Part shown: piece after piece, positions 1-8,731 of the stretch
How positions within the stretch are numbered: the first letter of the stretch is position 1
How the letters are laid out: the number at the start of each line of letters is the position of its first letter
Source: DAOVQB01 sp023128935
Lineage (GTDB): Bacteria; Eisenbacteria; RBG-16-71-46; CAIMUX01; WJJG01
Reading direction: 5' to 3'
Length of the DNA stretch: 26,236 nt
Assembly (NCBI GenBank): GCA_030628905.1
Contig: DAOVQB010000040.1
Coordinates: 1 to 26,236, forward strand
Translations under genes and position numbers: made by a program
The notes under the pieces: model-generated
Databases searched by the model: none
What the model was told of the DNA's origin: nothing
The model's input: only the letters and a program-made list of their open reading frames with translations

Positions 1-126
1 GGCAAGCCTTCGCCCTCACCGCCTGCTTCGGGCAAGAAAGCAGGAAGACCACGGCATCTCTGGAATGTCCCGCCTTGAGGTTCCTTGAGTTTTCCGCCAG
101 GATTCTTAGCGGATTAGATGCGGTGA

Positions 127-275
127 AAAGTCAGGCTAGCCATCTTCGAGGATCAGGAATCGATCAACCGCAAGGTGCTGGCGCGCTTCAGCGACGTCTG
201 CGAGAAGCAGTTCTCCAGCCTAACGGGCAACCGCGAGAGGATCACGCACTTCCTTGAGGAGAGCATTTCAGGATG
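127..275 (+). pseudogene. C-terminal remnant of upstream BREX gene (brxC position)
   Basis: An open frame runs from just after an in-frame TGA at 124-126 to a TGA at 273-275. From about position 139 it reads as a plausible charged protein tail (IFEDQESINRKVLARFSDV...) and ends in ATGA, sharing bases with the start of the methyltransferase. A tail translationally coupled to the PglX-type gene is what the C-terminus of a BrxC-type ATPase would look like in a BREX operon, but the fragment is too short to identify. No start codon is present, and bases 1-126 are closed in this frame by stops at 76, 115 and 124. The upstream body is therefore missing, frameshifted or outside the assembly. The assignment rests on position only. 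Confidence 0.4.
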
Positions 276-3044
276 ACCGATCGAAACCACAGCCTTTTCC
301 CCGACGAAGCCGTCACGGAGAACTCCGGGCCGGTCGAGTGCCTTGGGATGACCTTCGAGTCGGACGAGGCCCGGCGAACGTACTTCCTGGAGAAGCTGAA
401 GGAGAAGCTCCCGGAACTCAGGAAGCGGTCCGACTTCCCGGTGGCCGAGGATGAGGACATCCTCCGCCTCTCGGACCCCCCGTACTACACCGCCTGCCCG
501 AACCCGTTCCTCTCCGACTTCGTGGAAAGGCATGGCCGTCCCTACGGCGCCAGCGAACCGTACCACCGCGAACCCTTCGCCGTGGACGTAAGCGAGGGCA
601 AGACCGACCAGCTTTATAGGGCCCACGGCTACCACACGAAGGTCCCTCACCTCGCGATCGTCCCCTCAATCCTGCACTACACGAAGCCGGGCGACATCGT
701 GCTGGACGGCTTTTGCGGCTCCGGGATGACCGGCGTCGCCGCCCAGTGGTGCGGGACGGCGCCGATGGATTACCGGCGTACCGTCGAGCAGAAGTGGAAA
801 GACGAGGAACGGGAAGCACCGGAGTGGGGAGCGCGTCGCGTGATCTTGGGGGATCTCTCGCCGGCGGCAACTTTCATCGCGGCCAACTACAACCTTCCGT
901 TCGACGTCGACGCTTTCGCCACGGCGGCCCAGCAGCTCCTCGACGAGGTCGAGGAGGAGATCGGGTGGATGTACGAGTCGCTCCACACTGACGGGAAGAC
1001 CAAGGGACGGATTAACTACACCGTCTGGAGCGAGGTCTTCTCGTGCCCGGAGTGCGCGGGCAAGGTGGTGTTTGTCAAGGAGGCGCTCGATCCGGAGACG
1101 AAACGGGTCAAGGACGAGTTCCCCTGCCCCGGCTGTGGTGCTGCGCTTACCAAGAAGCGGCTGGAACGGCTGTACGAGTCCCGATACGATGCCGCTGTCG
1201 GTAAGACCGTCAAAGCTCCCAAGCGGGTGCCGGTCCTGATCAACTACAACGTCGGCAAGAATCGGTGCGAGAAAAAGCCGGACGACGCCGATCTTGCGAC
1301 TCTGCGACGAATCGAGGAACTCGCGCTGTCCCCGGAGGCTCCGACCGCGGAACTCCCGTACATGCACATGACGCACGAGCGGGCCCGCATGGACCACGCT
1401 GGCGTGACGCATCTGCACCACTTCTTCCCGCCGCGGGGGGGCCATGCGTTGGCCGCGATGTGGCGCCGGGCCTGCGCACACGAGGACTCGCGGATCCGAA
1501 ACATGCTGCTGTTCTTTGTTGAGCAAGCCATTTGGGGCATGTCAGTGCTCGCTCGATACGCACCGACGCACTACTCGCAGGTTAACCGGCAATTGTCGGG
1601 TGTTTACTACATCGGCTCACAAATCGCCGAGGTGTCCCCCTGGTACAATCTTGGTGGAAAGCTCAAGCGGCTTCCCAAAGCGTTTATGCCCATGCCGTCG
1701 CAGTCTGGTACGGCATTGATCACAACCGGCGACTGCGGTCGTCTCTCCATTCCAGACAGCTCAGTGGACTACGTGTTCACGGACCCTCCCTTTGGCGAGA
1801 ACATCTACTACGCCGACCTGAACTTCCTGGTCGAGTCCTGGCATCGCGTTTTGACCCGTGCTGAGCCGGAAGCCATCATCGACCGGGCGAAGAAGAAGGG
1901 TCTTCTCGAATACCAGCACCTCATGCAGCGGTGTTTCGAGGAGTACTGTCGTGTCCTCAAGCCTGGCCGATGGATGACTGTCGTTTTCCATAACTCGAAG
2001 AACGCCGTGTGGAACGCGATCCAGGAGGCCATGCTGGCGGCGGGGTTCGTTGTCGCTGATGTCCGGACCCTCGACAAGAAGCAGGGTTCCTACCGCCAAG
2101 TGACGAGCACGGCGGTCAAGCAGGACCTCGTCATCTCCGTTTACAAACCAAACCACGGTCTGGAGGAGCGCTTCAAGCTCGAGGCGGGCACAGAGGAAGG
2201 AGTGTGGGACTTCGTCCGCACTCACATGCACCAGCTCCCGGTGTTCGTGTCGAAGGACGGGCAGGCCGAGGTGATCGCCGAGCGACAGAGCTACCTTCTC
2301 TTTGACCGCATGGTGGCCTTTCACGTCCTGCGAGGCGTGACTGTACCTCTCTCGGCCGCGGAGTTCTACGAGGGGCTCGCCCAGCGCTTTGCCGAGCGGG
2401 ACGGCATGTACTTCCTGCCGGACCAGGTGGCCGAGTACGACCGGAAGCGCATGACCGTCAAGGAGGTCCTCCAGATCGAGATCTTTGTCTCTGACGAGGC
2501 GTCGGCCATCCAGTGGCTACGTCAGCAGCTGACAGCGAAGCCGCAGACCTTTCAGGAGATCCACCCGCAGTTCATGAAGGAGCTCGGCGGCTGGGAGAAG
2601 CACGAGAAGTCGCTCGAGCTTGCCGAGCTCCTGGAGCAGAACTTCCTCCGCTACGACGGCGCGGGACAGGTCCCCAGCCAGATCCACAGCTACCTCTCCA
2701 GCAACTTCAAGGAACTGCGCGGACTCAACAAGGACGATCCCGCCCTCTGCGCCAAGGCCAAGGACCGCTGGTTTGTCCCCGATCCCCGCAAGGCCGGCGA
2801 CCTCGAAAAGCTGCGTGACCGCTCGCTGCACAAGGAGTTCGACGAGTACCGGGACATGCAAAAGAGACTGAAGGTATTCCGCCTCGAGGCCGTCCGCGCC
2901 GGCTTCAAGCGGGCGTGGCAGGAGCAGGACTACGCCACGATCATCGCCGTCGCCCGCAAGATTCCCGAGAAGGTCCTCCAGGAGGATCCGAAGCTCTTGA
3001 TGTGGTTTGACCAGGCTCTGACGCGAACAGGAGATGAATCATGA
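273..3044 (+). CDS. pglX: PglX-type Zn-ribbon DNA methyltransferase (BREX-3-like)
   Basis: This 923-residue protein is probably the methyltransferase that marks host DNA in the BREX-like system; enzymes of this kind usually methylate adenine. An early DPPYYTACPNP block lies near residues 68-78. The SAM-binding motif LDGFCGSGMTG is at about 144-154. Two CPxC pairs (C258/C261 and C285/C288) form a zinc ribbon. The catalytic DPPF motif is at 504-507, followed by GENIYYADLNF. The last 300 residues are charged and helical and may be a target-recognition or partner-binding region. The order of motifs (SAM site, zinc ribbon, DPPF) recalls COG1743-like methylases and the PglXI type of BREX type 3. 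The ATG at 273 overlaps the upstream stop and is the natural coupled start. The length looks complete and I see no inactivating change. The BREX-3 label comes from the neighbours and is less certain than the methyltransferase call. Confidence 0.85.
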   Translation: MTDRNHSLFPDEAVTENSGPVECLGMTFESDEARRTYFLEKLKEKLPELRKRSDFPVAEDEDILRLSDPPYYTACPNPFLSDFVERHGRPYGASEPYHREPFAVDVSEGKTDQLYRAHGYHTKVPHLAIVPSILHYTKPGDIVLDGFCGSGMTGVAAQWCGTAPMDYRRTVEQKWKDEEREAPEWGARRVILGDLSPAATFIAANYNLPFDVDAFATAAQQLLDEVEEEIGWMYESLHTDGKTKGRINYTVWSEVFSCPECAGKVVFVKEALDPETKRVKDEFPCPGCGAALTKKRLERLYESRYDAAVGKTVKAPKRVPVLINYNVGKNRCEKKPDDADLATLRRIEELALSPEAPTAELPYMHMTHERARMDHAGVTHLHHFFPPRGGHALAAMWRRACAHEDSRIRNMLLFFVEQAIWGMSVLARYAPTHYSQVNRQLSGVYYIGSQIAEVSPWYNLGGKLKRLPKAFMPMPSQSGTALITTGDCGRLSIPDSSVDYVFTDPPFGENIYYADLNFLVESWHRVLTRAEPEAIIDRAKKKGLLEYQHLMQRCFEEYCRVLKPGRWMTVVFHNSKNAVWNAIQEAMLAAGFVVADVRTLDKKQGSYRQVTSTAVKQDLVISVYKPNHGLEERFKLEAGTEEGVWDFVRTHMHQLPVFVSKDGQAEVIAERQSYLLFDRMVAFHVLRGVTVPLSAAEFYEGLAQRFAERDGMYFLPDQVAEYDRKRMTVKEVLQIEIFVSDEASAIQWLRQQLTAKPQTFQEIHPQFMKELGGWEKHEKSLELAELLEQNFLRYDGAGQVPSQIHSYLSSNFKELRGLNKDDPALCAKAKDRWFVPDPRKAGDLEKLRDRSLHKEFDEYRDMQKRLKVFRLEAVRAGFKRAWQEQDYATIIAVARKIPEKVLQEDPKLLMWFDQALTRTGDES

Positions 3045-3079
3045 GCCTAACCCCACAACGGTGCCCGAATCCGCTATGA
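3041..3079 (+). pseudogene. 12-codon ORF, possible 5' stub of a lost gene
   Basis: An ATG at 3041 overlaps the methyltransferase stop as ATGA and has an AGGAG ribosome site at 3029-3033, seven bases upstream. It opens a frame of only 12 codons (MSLTPQRCPNPL) before TGA. A strong coupled start with no gene behind it suggests that the rest of a coding sequence was deleted, or that it only keeps ribosomes moving to the next gene at 3116. No homology can be claimed from 12 residues. Confidence 0.3.
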
Positions 3080-3115
3080 CCGTGAGGTCAAACGGTCGCT
3101 AGAAGGGACGCGCCG

Positions 3116-3418
3116 ATGACCATGCTGCGGGAAGGAGACATCGAGATCAGGCTGCCATCGGGAGTGCGTGGCCGGAGGTTCGACGACGCAAGCCACGGAC
3201 TCTCGCATTGTATGAAAGCCGTGGACTTTATCGTTGAAGTAAGTGACCGGTTTCTGTTTGTCGAGATCACGGATCCTGAGCAACCTGGAGTTCCCGGTAT
3301 GAGGCGTGGAGAGTTTGTTCGCCGGTTCCAGGTGGGCGAAATCGACCGCGACCTCGCTCACAAGTACCGAGAAGCCAAGTTACGGGACACATCGAACGGA
3401 GGTGAGGATGCTGGATAG
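3116..3418 (+). CDS. Small BREX-embedded protein, probably 3'-truncated
   Basis: This 100-residue protein has an AAGGGA ribosome site about 8 nt before its ATG and overlaps the next gene by 11 nt. The middle reads HCMKAVDFIVEV, then DRFLFVEITDP, two hydrophobic strands carrying acidic residues. The pattern loosely resembles the D...E-x-K core of PD-(D/E)XK nucleases, but threonine replaces the expected lysine, so I do not call it a nuclease. From memory, relatives of this kind are longer and continue after the DLxxKYR segment seen here near residues 79-84. If so, this copy has lost its C-terminal half and the frame runs into the RecG-like gene's ribosome site. The function is unknown. The placement inside the operon suggests an accessory defence role. 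Confidence 0.5.
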   Translation: MTMLREGDIEIRLPSGVRGRRFDDASHGLSHCMKAVDFIVEVSDRFLFVEITDPEQPGVPGMRRGEFVRRFQVGEIDRDLAHKYREAKLRDTSNGGEDAG

Positions 3419-4256
3419 CACTGATGAACTGCTACGCAAGATCCGCTTCGACGAGCAGGTCGTGGCGGGGGCCGAAGTCTCCGATCTTGTGCGCCACCAT
3501 TGGGAGCGCTTCCGCACGGAACGCACCCGGAATGCGGACGAGGATCTGCTAGCGAAGCTCGGCATGTTGCGCCAGGACGAGGATGGGACCTGGCGCCCCA
3601 CGGTCGCCGGCGTGCTCATGGCCGCGAAGGACCCCAGGGCGTGGCTGCCAAACGCCTTCGTGCAAGCGGTGGCCTACCGGGGCACGAGCCAGGTTCCCGA
3701 GGGGCCGCGGGAACTCTATCAGCTCGATGCGCGGGACATTGCCGGCCCGGCCGATGAACAGATCATCGAGGCCTGCCGGTTTATCCAGCGGAACATGAAG
3801 GTGATGGCGATCAAGGATATCGGGCGCCGCGACATCCCGCAGTTCGACCTCACGGCAGTGTTCGAGGCGGTGGTGAACGCCGTCGCGCATCGGGACTACT
3901 CGATGTACGGCTCAAAGATCCGGCTGCGCCTCTTCTCCGACCGCCTCGAGATCTACTCGCCGGGCTCGCTTGCCAACACCATGACCGTCGAGAGCCTAGC
4001 CTTCCGCCTCGCGTCCCGTAACGAAACGCTCACCGGCCTGCTTGCGAAATGCCCAGTCGCTGCCGATCTCGACTGGTTGAAAACCGACCGGCGTACCCTG
4101 ATGGACCGCCGCGGAGAAGGCGTCCGCATCATCCTCGAGAATAGCGAGCGGCTGTCAGGCGTACGACCCGTGTACCGTCTGATCGATGACGCAGAACTGC
4201 TCCTCACGATCCATGCCGCCACGGGGCCGCTGGAGGAAGACGGCGAGGAGAGCTGA
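3408..4256 (+). CDS. RecG-like/AlbA-type protein lacking its AlbA_2 domain
   Basis: This 282-residue protein starts at the ATG at 3408 behind GGAGGTGAGG; the frame is open further upstream but without a comparable site. Residues 153-164 read EAVVNAVAHRDY and 181-188 read EIYSPGSL. These are the hallmark motifs of the C-terminal GHKL-like half of the transcriptional regulator/RecG-related family (COG2865). Family members normally carry an N-terminal AlbA_2 (Schlafen-like, PF04326) domain of roughly 120-150 residues directly after an opening like MLDSTDELLRKIR. Here that opening runs straight into FDEQVVAGAEVSDL, which normally follows the AlbA_2 domain. The simplest reading is an in-frame deletion of the whole domain, possibly between two copies of a short sequence encoding IR. 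Without it, nucleic-acid binding or nuclease activity is doubtful. It lies between the pglX and brxHII equivalents. Confidence 0.7.
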   Translation: MLDSTDELLRKIRFDEQVVAGAEVSDLVRHHWERFRTERTRNADEDLLAKLGMLRQDEDGTWRPTVAGVLMAAKDPRAWLPNAFVQAVAYRGTSQVPEGPRELYQLDARDIAGPADEQIIEACRFIQRNMKVMAIKDIGRRDIPQFDLTAVFEAVVNAVAHRDYSMYGSKIRLRLFSDRLEIYSPGSLANTMTVESLAFRLASRNETLTGLLAKCPVAADLDWLKTDRRTLMDRRGEGVRIILENSERLSGVRPVYRLIDDAELLLTIHAATGPLEEDGEES

Positions 4257-4260
4257 GCCC

Positions 4261-6690
4261 ATGTTTCAGCCGGGCGAATGGGCATGGAGCCTCGAACACC
4301 AACAGGTCTGCAGGGTCGTCGAGACGCAGGACCTGTGGGGGGACACGCTCTACCGCGTGTGGGTTCCCGCTAAGGACACGATCGTCCGCGTCCGCTCGAG
4401 CCAACTCCGGCCGCCGGCTGAAAGCGCGCCGCGCGGTTCCGCGTGGATCTCCTACTTGACGGCCGCGGCCCGGGTGTCTGACGCGCTCACCCAGGATGTC
4501 CTGCTGGCGCCTATCGAGGCGTCGGTGATCCCCCTGCCGCACCAGATCCGGGTGTTGTCGCGCGCCGTGTCGAGCGACCGTGTCCGTTACCTCCTGGCGG
4601 ACGAGGTCGGCCTGGGCAAGACGATCGAGGCGGGGCTCATCATGCGCGAGCTGAAGCTGCGTGGAATGGTGCGTCGCACGCTGGTCGTTACCCCCAAGGG
4701 TCTCGTCACGCAGTGGATTGCCGAGATGCGCACCCATTTCGACGAGGAGTTCCGTCTCTTCATCCCGAGCGACTTCTCGGCCTTCCGCCGGATCGCTCAG
4801 AAGGACAATGTCTGGGAGACGTATGACCAGGTCGTCTGTCCGATGGACTCCGTCAAGCCCGTTGACGGCCGCAGGGGCTGGTCTCGGGATCAATTGGCGG
4901 AGTACAACCGCGAGCGGTTCGAGGATCTGATCGCTGCGGGGTGGGATCTGATCATTGTCGATGAGGCTCACCGTCTCGGAGGAAGCACCGACCAAGTCGC
5001 CCGCTACAGGCTCGGCCGCGGCTTGGCAGAGGCAGCACCGTATCTCCTGCTACTTTCCGCGACCCCTCACCAGGGCAAGACCGACGCCTTCCACCGGCTG
5101 ATCTCGCTCGTCGACGAGCGGGCCTTTCCCGATCCCGACAGCATCTCAAGAGAGCGCGTTCAGCCCTACGTGATCCGGACCGAGAAGCGGCGTGCCATCG
5201 ACGCAGAAGGGCAACCGCTCTTCAAACCAAGAAACACCCGGCTTGTCCCGATCGCCTGGGGAGAGAGGCACAGCTTGCAACGCACCCTCTACGAGGCAGT
5301 GACCGAGTACGTTCGAGAGGGCTACAACCAGGCGATACGGGAGAAGAAGAGCTACATCGGCTTCCTGATGATCCTCATGCAGCGCCTGGTTACATCCTCG
5401 ACTCGCGCAATCCGCACCACCCTGGGTCGCCGCCTCCAGGTGCTGCAGGCTCCGAGCGAACAACTCCTGCTCTTCCCGGATCTGTCTGAGGAGGAGTGGG
5501 CCGATCTCGATGGTCAGGAGCAGATCGAGACGCTGCTCACATACGACATCCCATGGAACCCGATGCGGCTTGAGCAACGCATCGGCCGGGTGGATCGCAT
5601 CGGCCAGGAGCGTACGGTCCGGGCCGTGAACTTCGTTGTCCAGGACACGGTCGAGTACCGGGTTCGGGAGGTCTTGGAGGAGAAGCTGGCCGTCATCCTG
5701 GAGGAGTTCGGAGTCGACAAGACCGGCGACATCCTCGACTCGGCTCAGGCCGGGCAGCTCTTCGACGATCTCTACGTCGAGGCCATGCTGCAACCGGATG
5801 CCTTGAACGCCAAGGTCGACTCCGTGGTGAGTGAGGTTCGGGAGCAGGGGAGAGCGGTGCGGGAGAGCGGCTCCATCCTTGGAAGCGTTCAGGACCTCGA
5901 TCCCCGTGATGCGCGCAGCCTGATGACGCATCCGTTGCCCCACTGGATCGAGCGGATGACGATCAGCTACGTACAAGGACTCGATGGCAGCGCGGTGCGC
6001 AAGGGTAGGACGTGGAGACTCCGCTGGCCGGACGGGGAGGAGATGGACCGTGTCGTCTTCACGATGGCCGACGCGAATCGCGTTCGAGACGCGCTCCACC
6101 TTACCCTCGATCACCCGAAGGTCCGAAACCTGGCCAAGCAGATACCCCGCGTCGCTCCGGGACAGACTGTCCCCAGCCTCTGTCTTTCGACCCTGCCTGC
6201 GGGAGGGAATGGCCTCTGGTCGCTCTGGCGGATTGCGGCCCATGCGGGATCTCACTCCCAGGTGCGGATCATGCCGCTATTCGTCCATGACGACGGCCGC
6301 ATCCTTGCTCCCACTGCCCGCTTCGTCTGGGATCAGATGCTATCGGAGACAGTTGAAGTAGCAGCGCATCTCGAAGGAGATGCTGCGCTCGAACTGTTCC
6401 AGCGCGTCGAGGCGTCGGCCCGTGAACATGGACAGCAGATCTACCAGGAGTTGGTTCGGACCCATCGAACACGCCTTGCGAGGGAACGCGAGAGAGGTGA
6501 GTACGCGTTCAACGCGCGGCGCCAGGCCATCGAGAGGATTGGACTCCCGGCTGTACGGCACCATCGCCTGACACAGCTTGCGGCCGAGGAGAGAGCCTGG
6601 CGAGAGCAGCTCGATCACAGGGCGGAGACCAGCCCGGAGCTCGTACCCTTGCTTTTGGTCCGAGTAGAAAGAGGGGGCGACGGTGAGTAG
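4261..6690 (+). CDS. brxHII: SNF2-family helicase (BrxHII-like) lacking lobe-2 motifs IV and V
   Basis: This 809-residue protein begins at the ATG at 4261, just after the upstream stop; an in-frame ATG at 4186 would overlap the previous gene by 71 nt. Lobe 1 is complete: Walker A ADEVGLGKT at 113-121, DEAH at 234-237 and SATPHQGK from 266. Motif VI, QRIGRVDRIGQ, is at 439-449, with PWNPMRLE before it. Only about 170 residues separate SATP from motif VI, whereas SNF2 helicases normally have well over 300. No motif IV (LIFTEF-like) and no motif V (STDAGGEGLNL-like) is present. The join lies near residues 420-428, where the linker QEQIETLL runs straight into TYDIPWNP. The frame is kept, but ATP hydrolysis and translocation should be lost. 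The C-terminal 350 residues look normal. The gene overlaps pglZ by 8 nt. Confidence 0.8.
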   Translation: MFQPGEWAWSLEHQQVCRVVETQDLWGDTLYRVWVPAKDTIVRVRSSQLRPPAESAPRGSAWISYLTAAARVSDALTQDVLLAPIEASVIPLPHQIRVLSRAVSSDRVRYLLADEVGLGKTIEAGLIMRELKLRGMVRRTLVVTPKGLVTQWIAEMRTHFDEEFRLFIPSDFSAFRRIAQKDNVWETYDQVVCPMDSVKPVDGRRGWSRDQLAEYNRERFEDLIAAGWDLIIVDEAHRLGGSTDQVARYRLGRGLAEAAPYLLLLSATPHQGKTDAFHRLISLVDERAFPDPDSISRERVQPYVIRTEKRRAIDAEGQPLFKPRNTRLVPIAWGERHSLQRTLYEAVTEYVREGYNQAIREKKSYIGFLMILMQRLVTSSTRAIRTTLGRRLQVLQAPSEQLLLFPDLSEEEWADLDGQEQIETLLTYDIPWNPMRLEQRIGRVDRIGQERTVRAVNFVVQDTVEYRVREVLEEKLAVILEEFGVDKTGDILDSAQAGQLFDDLYVEAMLQPDALNAKVDSVVSEVREQGRAVRESGSILGSVQDLDPRDARSLMTHPLPHWIERMTISYVQGLDGSAVRKGRTWRLRWPDGEEMDRVVFTMADANRVRDALHLTLDHPKVRNLAKQIPRVAPGQTVPSLCLSTLPAGGNGLWSLWRIAAHAGSHSQVRIMPLFVHDDGRILAPTARFVWDQMLSETVEVAAHLEGDAALELFQRVEASAREHGQQIYQELVRTHRTRLARERERGEYAFNARRQAIERIGLPAVRHHRLTQLAAEERAWREQLDHRAETSPELVPLLLVRVERGGDGE

Positions 6691-8731
6691 CTGGCGCGAT
6701 GAGATCCTCAGGGAGTTCACCCCCCAGGTCGCCCGCCTGACACTCGTGGCGGATCCCGATGGTCTTCTGCTTGAAGAGGGCATCCTCAAGGGGATCGAAG
6801 AGCGCGGCTTCGAGCTGATCCCGTTCGAGGACCACGTCGCCTTTCGCTTCGCGTACGAGTCCGGGTACAGGTCTCGCTGGGACCAGGGCGAACTGACTGA
6901 TCTTGTAGTCGTGCTCCGTGCTGAGCTCACGGACCTTCACTCCCTGCCCTACGACCTCCTTCAAGCGGGTCGGCAGCTCTCGTTCAACCTGGGTCATCTC
7001 TTCCCCAATCTGAGCTATCCGGTCGTTGATGCCCTCGACCGCAGCGACCTCGACGCCCTTTACAGGGCCCAAGCTCACCACAGTCCGGGAAAGCTGGGCG
7101 ACAACGCCACGAAGGACTTCGTGCTCCGCCATGTGTTCGGGGTCGCGCCCGAGCTGATCAAGCAGCCGTCTGACCTGCTGAGGATCCTGCTACGCCGACA
7201 CCACCAAGGCCGTCGGATCCCGCCGCGCTTGGACGACCGCTTCGTTCATGTCCTGCGGCGCAATGGCCTCTTCGGCGACTGGCCCCTAGAGCGAATCGTC
7301 CCTGATCGGGAGGCCTTCTTCGCATTCCTTCAGGAGCGCTGGCCTATCTTCTTGGACCGGCTTGCCGCCGGAGGAGATGCAGTTCACGAACCGGCCGAGG
7401 CGTATGGGCTGGAGCTCCCTGGTCCCACGGAGATCCCCTTTGACCACGATGATGTGCGCGTCTACGTGGACAACCTATTCCTGGAGGGAATGCTTCAACC
7501 CGTGTCCCATCCCATGGCGGAGGAGCTGGCGGACAGGTGGGTGGTCGTCGGTGTCAAGATCGAGCCCGCAGCGGACCGAAAGCGGCGGCTGGAGCGCCTT
7601 CTCAAGGCCATCGAGAACTCGGTTCCGGGTGAGGGTGCCAGGCACCAGGACTGGCTTGCCTTCGCCCAGCGGTGGGCTCGGCTGAACGCCCTCTGGTACG
7701 ACCCCGACGGGGCGCCGTCGGCAGAGCAGAAGAAACAGTTCCACACCGTCAGGAACCAAGTCGATGAAGCCTTCACGTCGTGGATCAGGCAGCGCTTCGG
7801 TACCCTCCACAACCAGCCGCCGCTACCCCCCGTGATGCTGCATCACATCCCTCGGTTGCTGGCGCGGCGCCTAGAGGAGTCCAGGGAGGCGAAGGTCGCC
7901 TTGGTGCTGATCGACGGCCTCTCGCTTGATCAGTGGGTGGTCGTGCGCGATGTGCTGGCAGAACAGCGACCCGCACTGCGATTCCGCGAGCGGAGCCTCT
8001 TCGGCTGGATCCCCACGCTCACATCGGTCTCGAGGCAGGCCTGCTTCGCCGGCCGGCCGCCTCTCTACTTCCCGTCAAGCATCCACACGACCGAGCGGGA
8101 GCCGTCTCTGTGGAACCGCTTCTGGGCCGGCGAGGGACTGATGCCAACTGACGTCGGCTACGAGAAGAACCTCCGCGATCGCACGGACCTTGCCCGCGTC
8201 GAGGAGCTTGTGTCCCACCCCAAGAAACGTGCCCTTGGGCTCGTGATTGATCAGGTCGACAGGATCATGCACGGCATGGCGCTCGGGAGCGCCGGGATGC
8301 TGGGCCAGGTGCGCCAGTGGATGCTTCAGGGGGTGCTAGCTGAGCTTCTCGACATGCTCCTGGACGGTGGCTTTGCGGTGTTCCTGACCGCGGACCACGG
8401 GAACATCGAGACGACAGGCTGCGGTCGCCCGAGCGAGGGCGCTGTCGCGGACCTTCGCGGAGAACGAGTCCGCGTCTATCCTGACCAGTCACTGCGGGCG
8501 CCAGTCAAGGAACGCTATCCCGACGCGATCGAGTGGCCTCCGATCGGCTTGCCCGATGACTACCTGGCCCTGATCGCTCCGCAGCGACGGGCGTTTGTTT
8601 CGGAGAGTGAAAGTCCCGTGGCGCACGGAGGCCTCACATTGGAAGAAGTGATCGTCCCGCTTGTTCAGATCGAACGGATCGAACGGCTGCCTGCGGCACG
8701 GCCGGGAGGCTTGGCGGTGGCGGGGGAGTAA
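6683..8731 (+). CDS. pglZ: BREX phosphatase-fold protein PglZ
   Basis: This 682-residue protein starts at a GTG inside the end of the helicase gene, behind AGAGGGGG. The C-terminal half is a PglZ domain of the alkaline phosphatase superfamily. The metal-binding aspartate is in LVLIDGLS (D411), the probable nucleophile region is TSVSRQA (447-453), TADHGN supplies D571/H572, and a final HGG is at 648-650. The spacing is regular and no motif is missing. The N-terminal 390 residues are helical and probably form a protein interaction platform, as proposed for other PglZ proteins. PglZ is the one protein common to all BREX types. The size and the position after an SNF2 helicase fit BREX type 3. The stop codon shares a base with the next ATG (TAATG), so the two are translationally coupled. 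Confidence 0.88.
   Translation: MSSWRDEILREFTPQVARLTLVADPDGLLLEEGILKGIEERGFELIPFEDHVAFRFAYESGYRSRWDQGELTDLVVVLRAELTDLHSLPYDLLQAGRQLSFNLGHLFPNLSYPVVDALDRSDLDALYRAQAHHSPGKLGDNATKDFVLRHVFGVAPELIKQPSDLLRILLRRHHQGRRIPPRLDDRFVHVLRRNGLFGDWPLERIVPDREAFFAFLQERWPIFLDRLAAGGDAVHEPAEAYGLELPGPTEIPFDHDDVRVYVDNLFLEGMLQPVSHPMAEELADRWVVVGVKIEPAADRKRRLERLLKAIENSVPGEGARHQDWLAFAQRWARLNALWYDPDGAPSAEQKKQFHTVRNQVDEAFTSWIRQRFGTLHNQPPLPPVMLHHIPRLLARRLEESREAKVALVLIDGLSLDQWVVVRDVLAEQRPALRFRERSLFGWIPTLTSVSRQACFAGRPPLYFPSSIHTTEREPSLWNRFWAGEGLMPTDVGYEKNLRDRTDLARVEELVSHPKKRALGLVIDQVDRIMHGMALGSAGMLGQVRQWMLQGVLAELLDMLLDGGFAVFLTADHGNIETTGCGRPSEGAVADLRGERVRVYPDQSLRAPVKERYPDAIEWPPIGLPDDYLALIAPQRRAFVSESESPVAHGGLTLEEVIVPLVQIERIERLPAARPGGLAVAGE

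Noticed and set aside
75..257. 60-codon plus-strand ORF near the window start
   Set aside because: It overlaps the better coding tail that ends at 275 in another frame, and its composition is not protein-like.
666..1526. 286-codon ORF on the minus strand
   Set aside because: It is antisense to the methyltransferase SAM and zinc-ribbon region, a shadow of the biased codon positions.
3116..3418. Calling the small BREX protein a PD-(D/E)XK nuclease
   Set aside because: The strand pattern is suggestive, but the expected lysine is threonine and the C-terminal part appears lost.
4186..4260. Longer helicase start at ATG 4186
   Set aside because: It would overlap the RecG-like gene by 71 nt and add residues unlike the family; ATG 4261 follows the upstream stop directly.
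5146..6255. 369-codon ORF on the minus strand
   Set aside because: It is fully antisense to the SNF2 helicase, whose motifs are clear. It has no recognisable protein, and long antisense frames are common in GC-rich genes.
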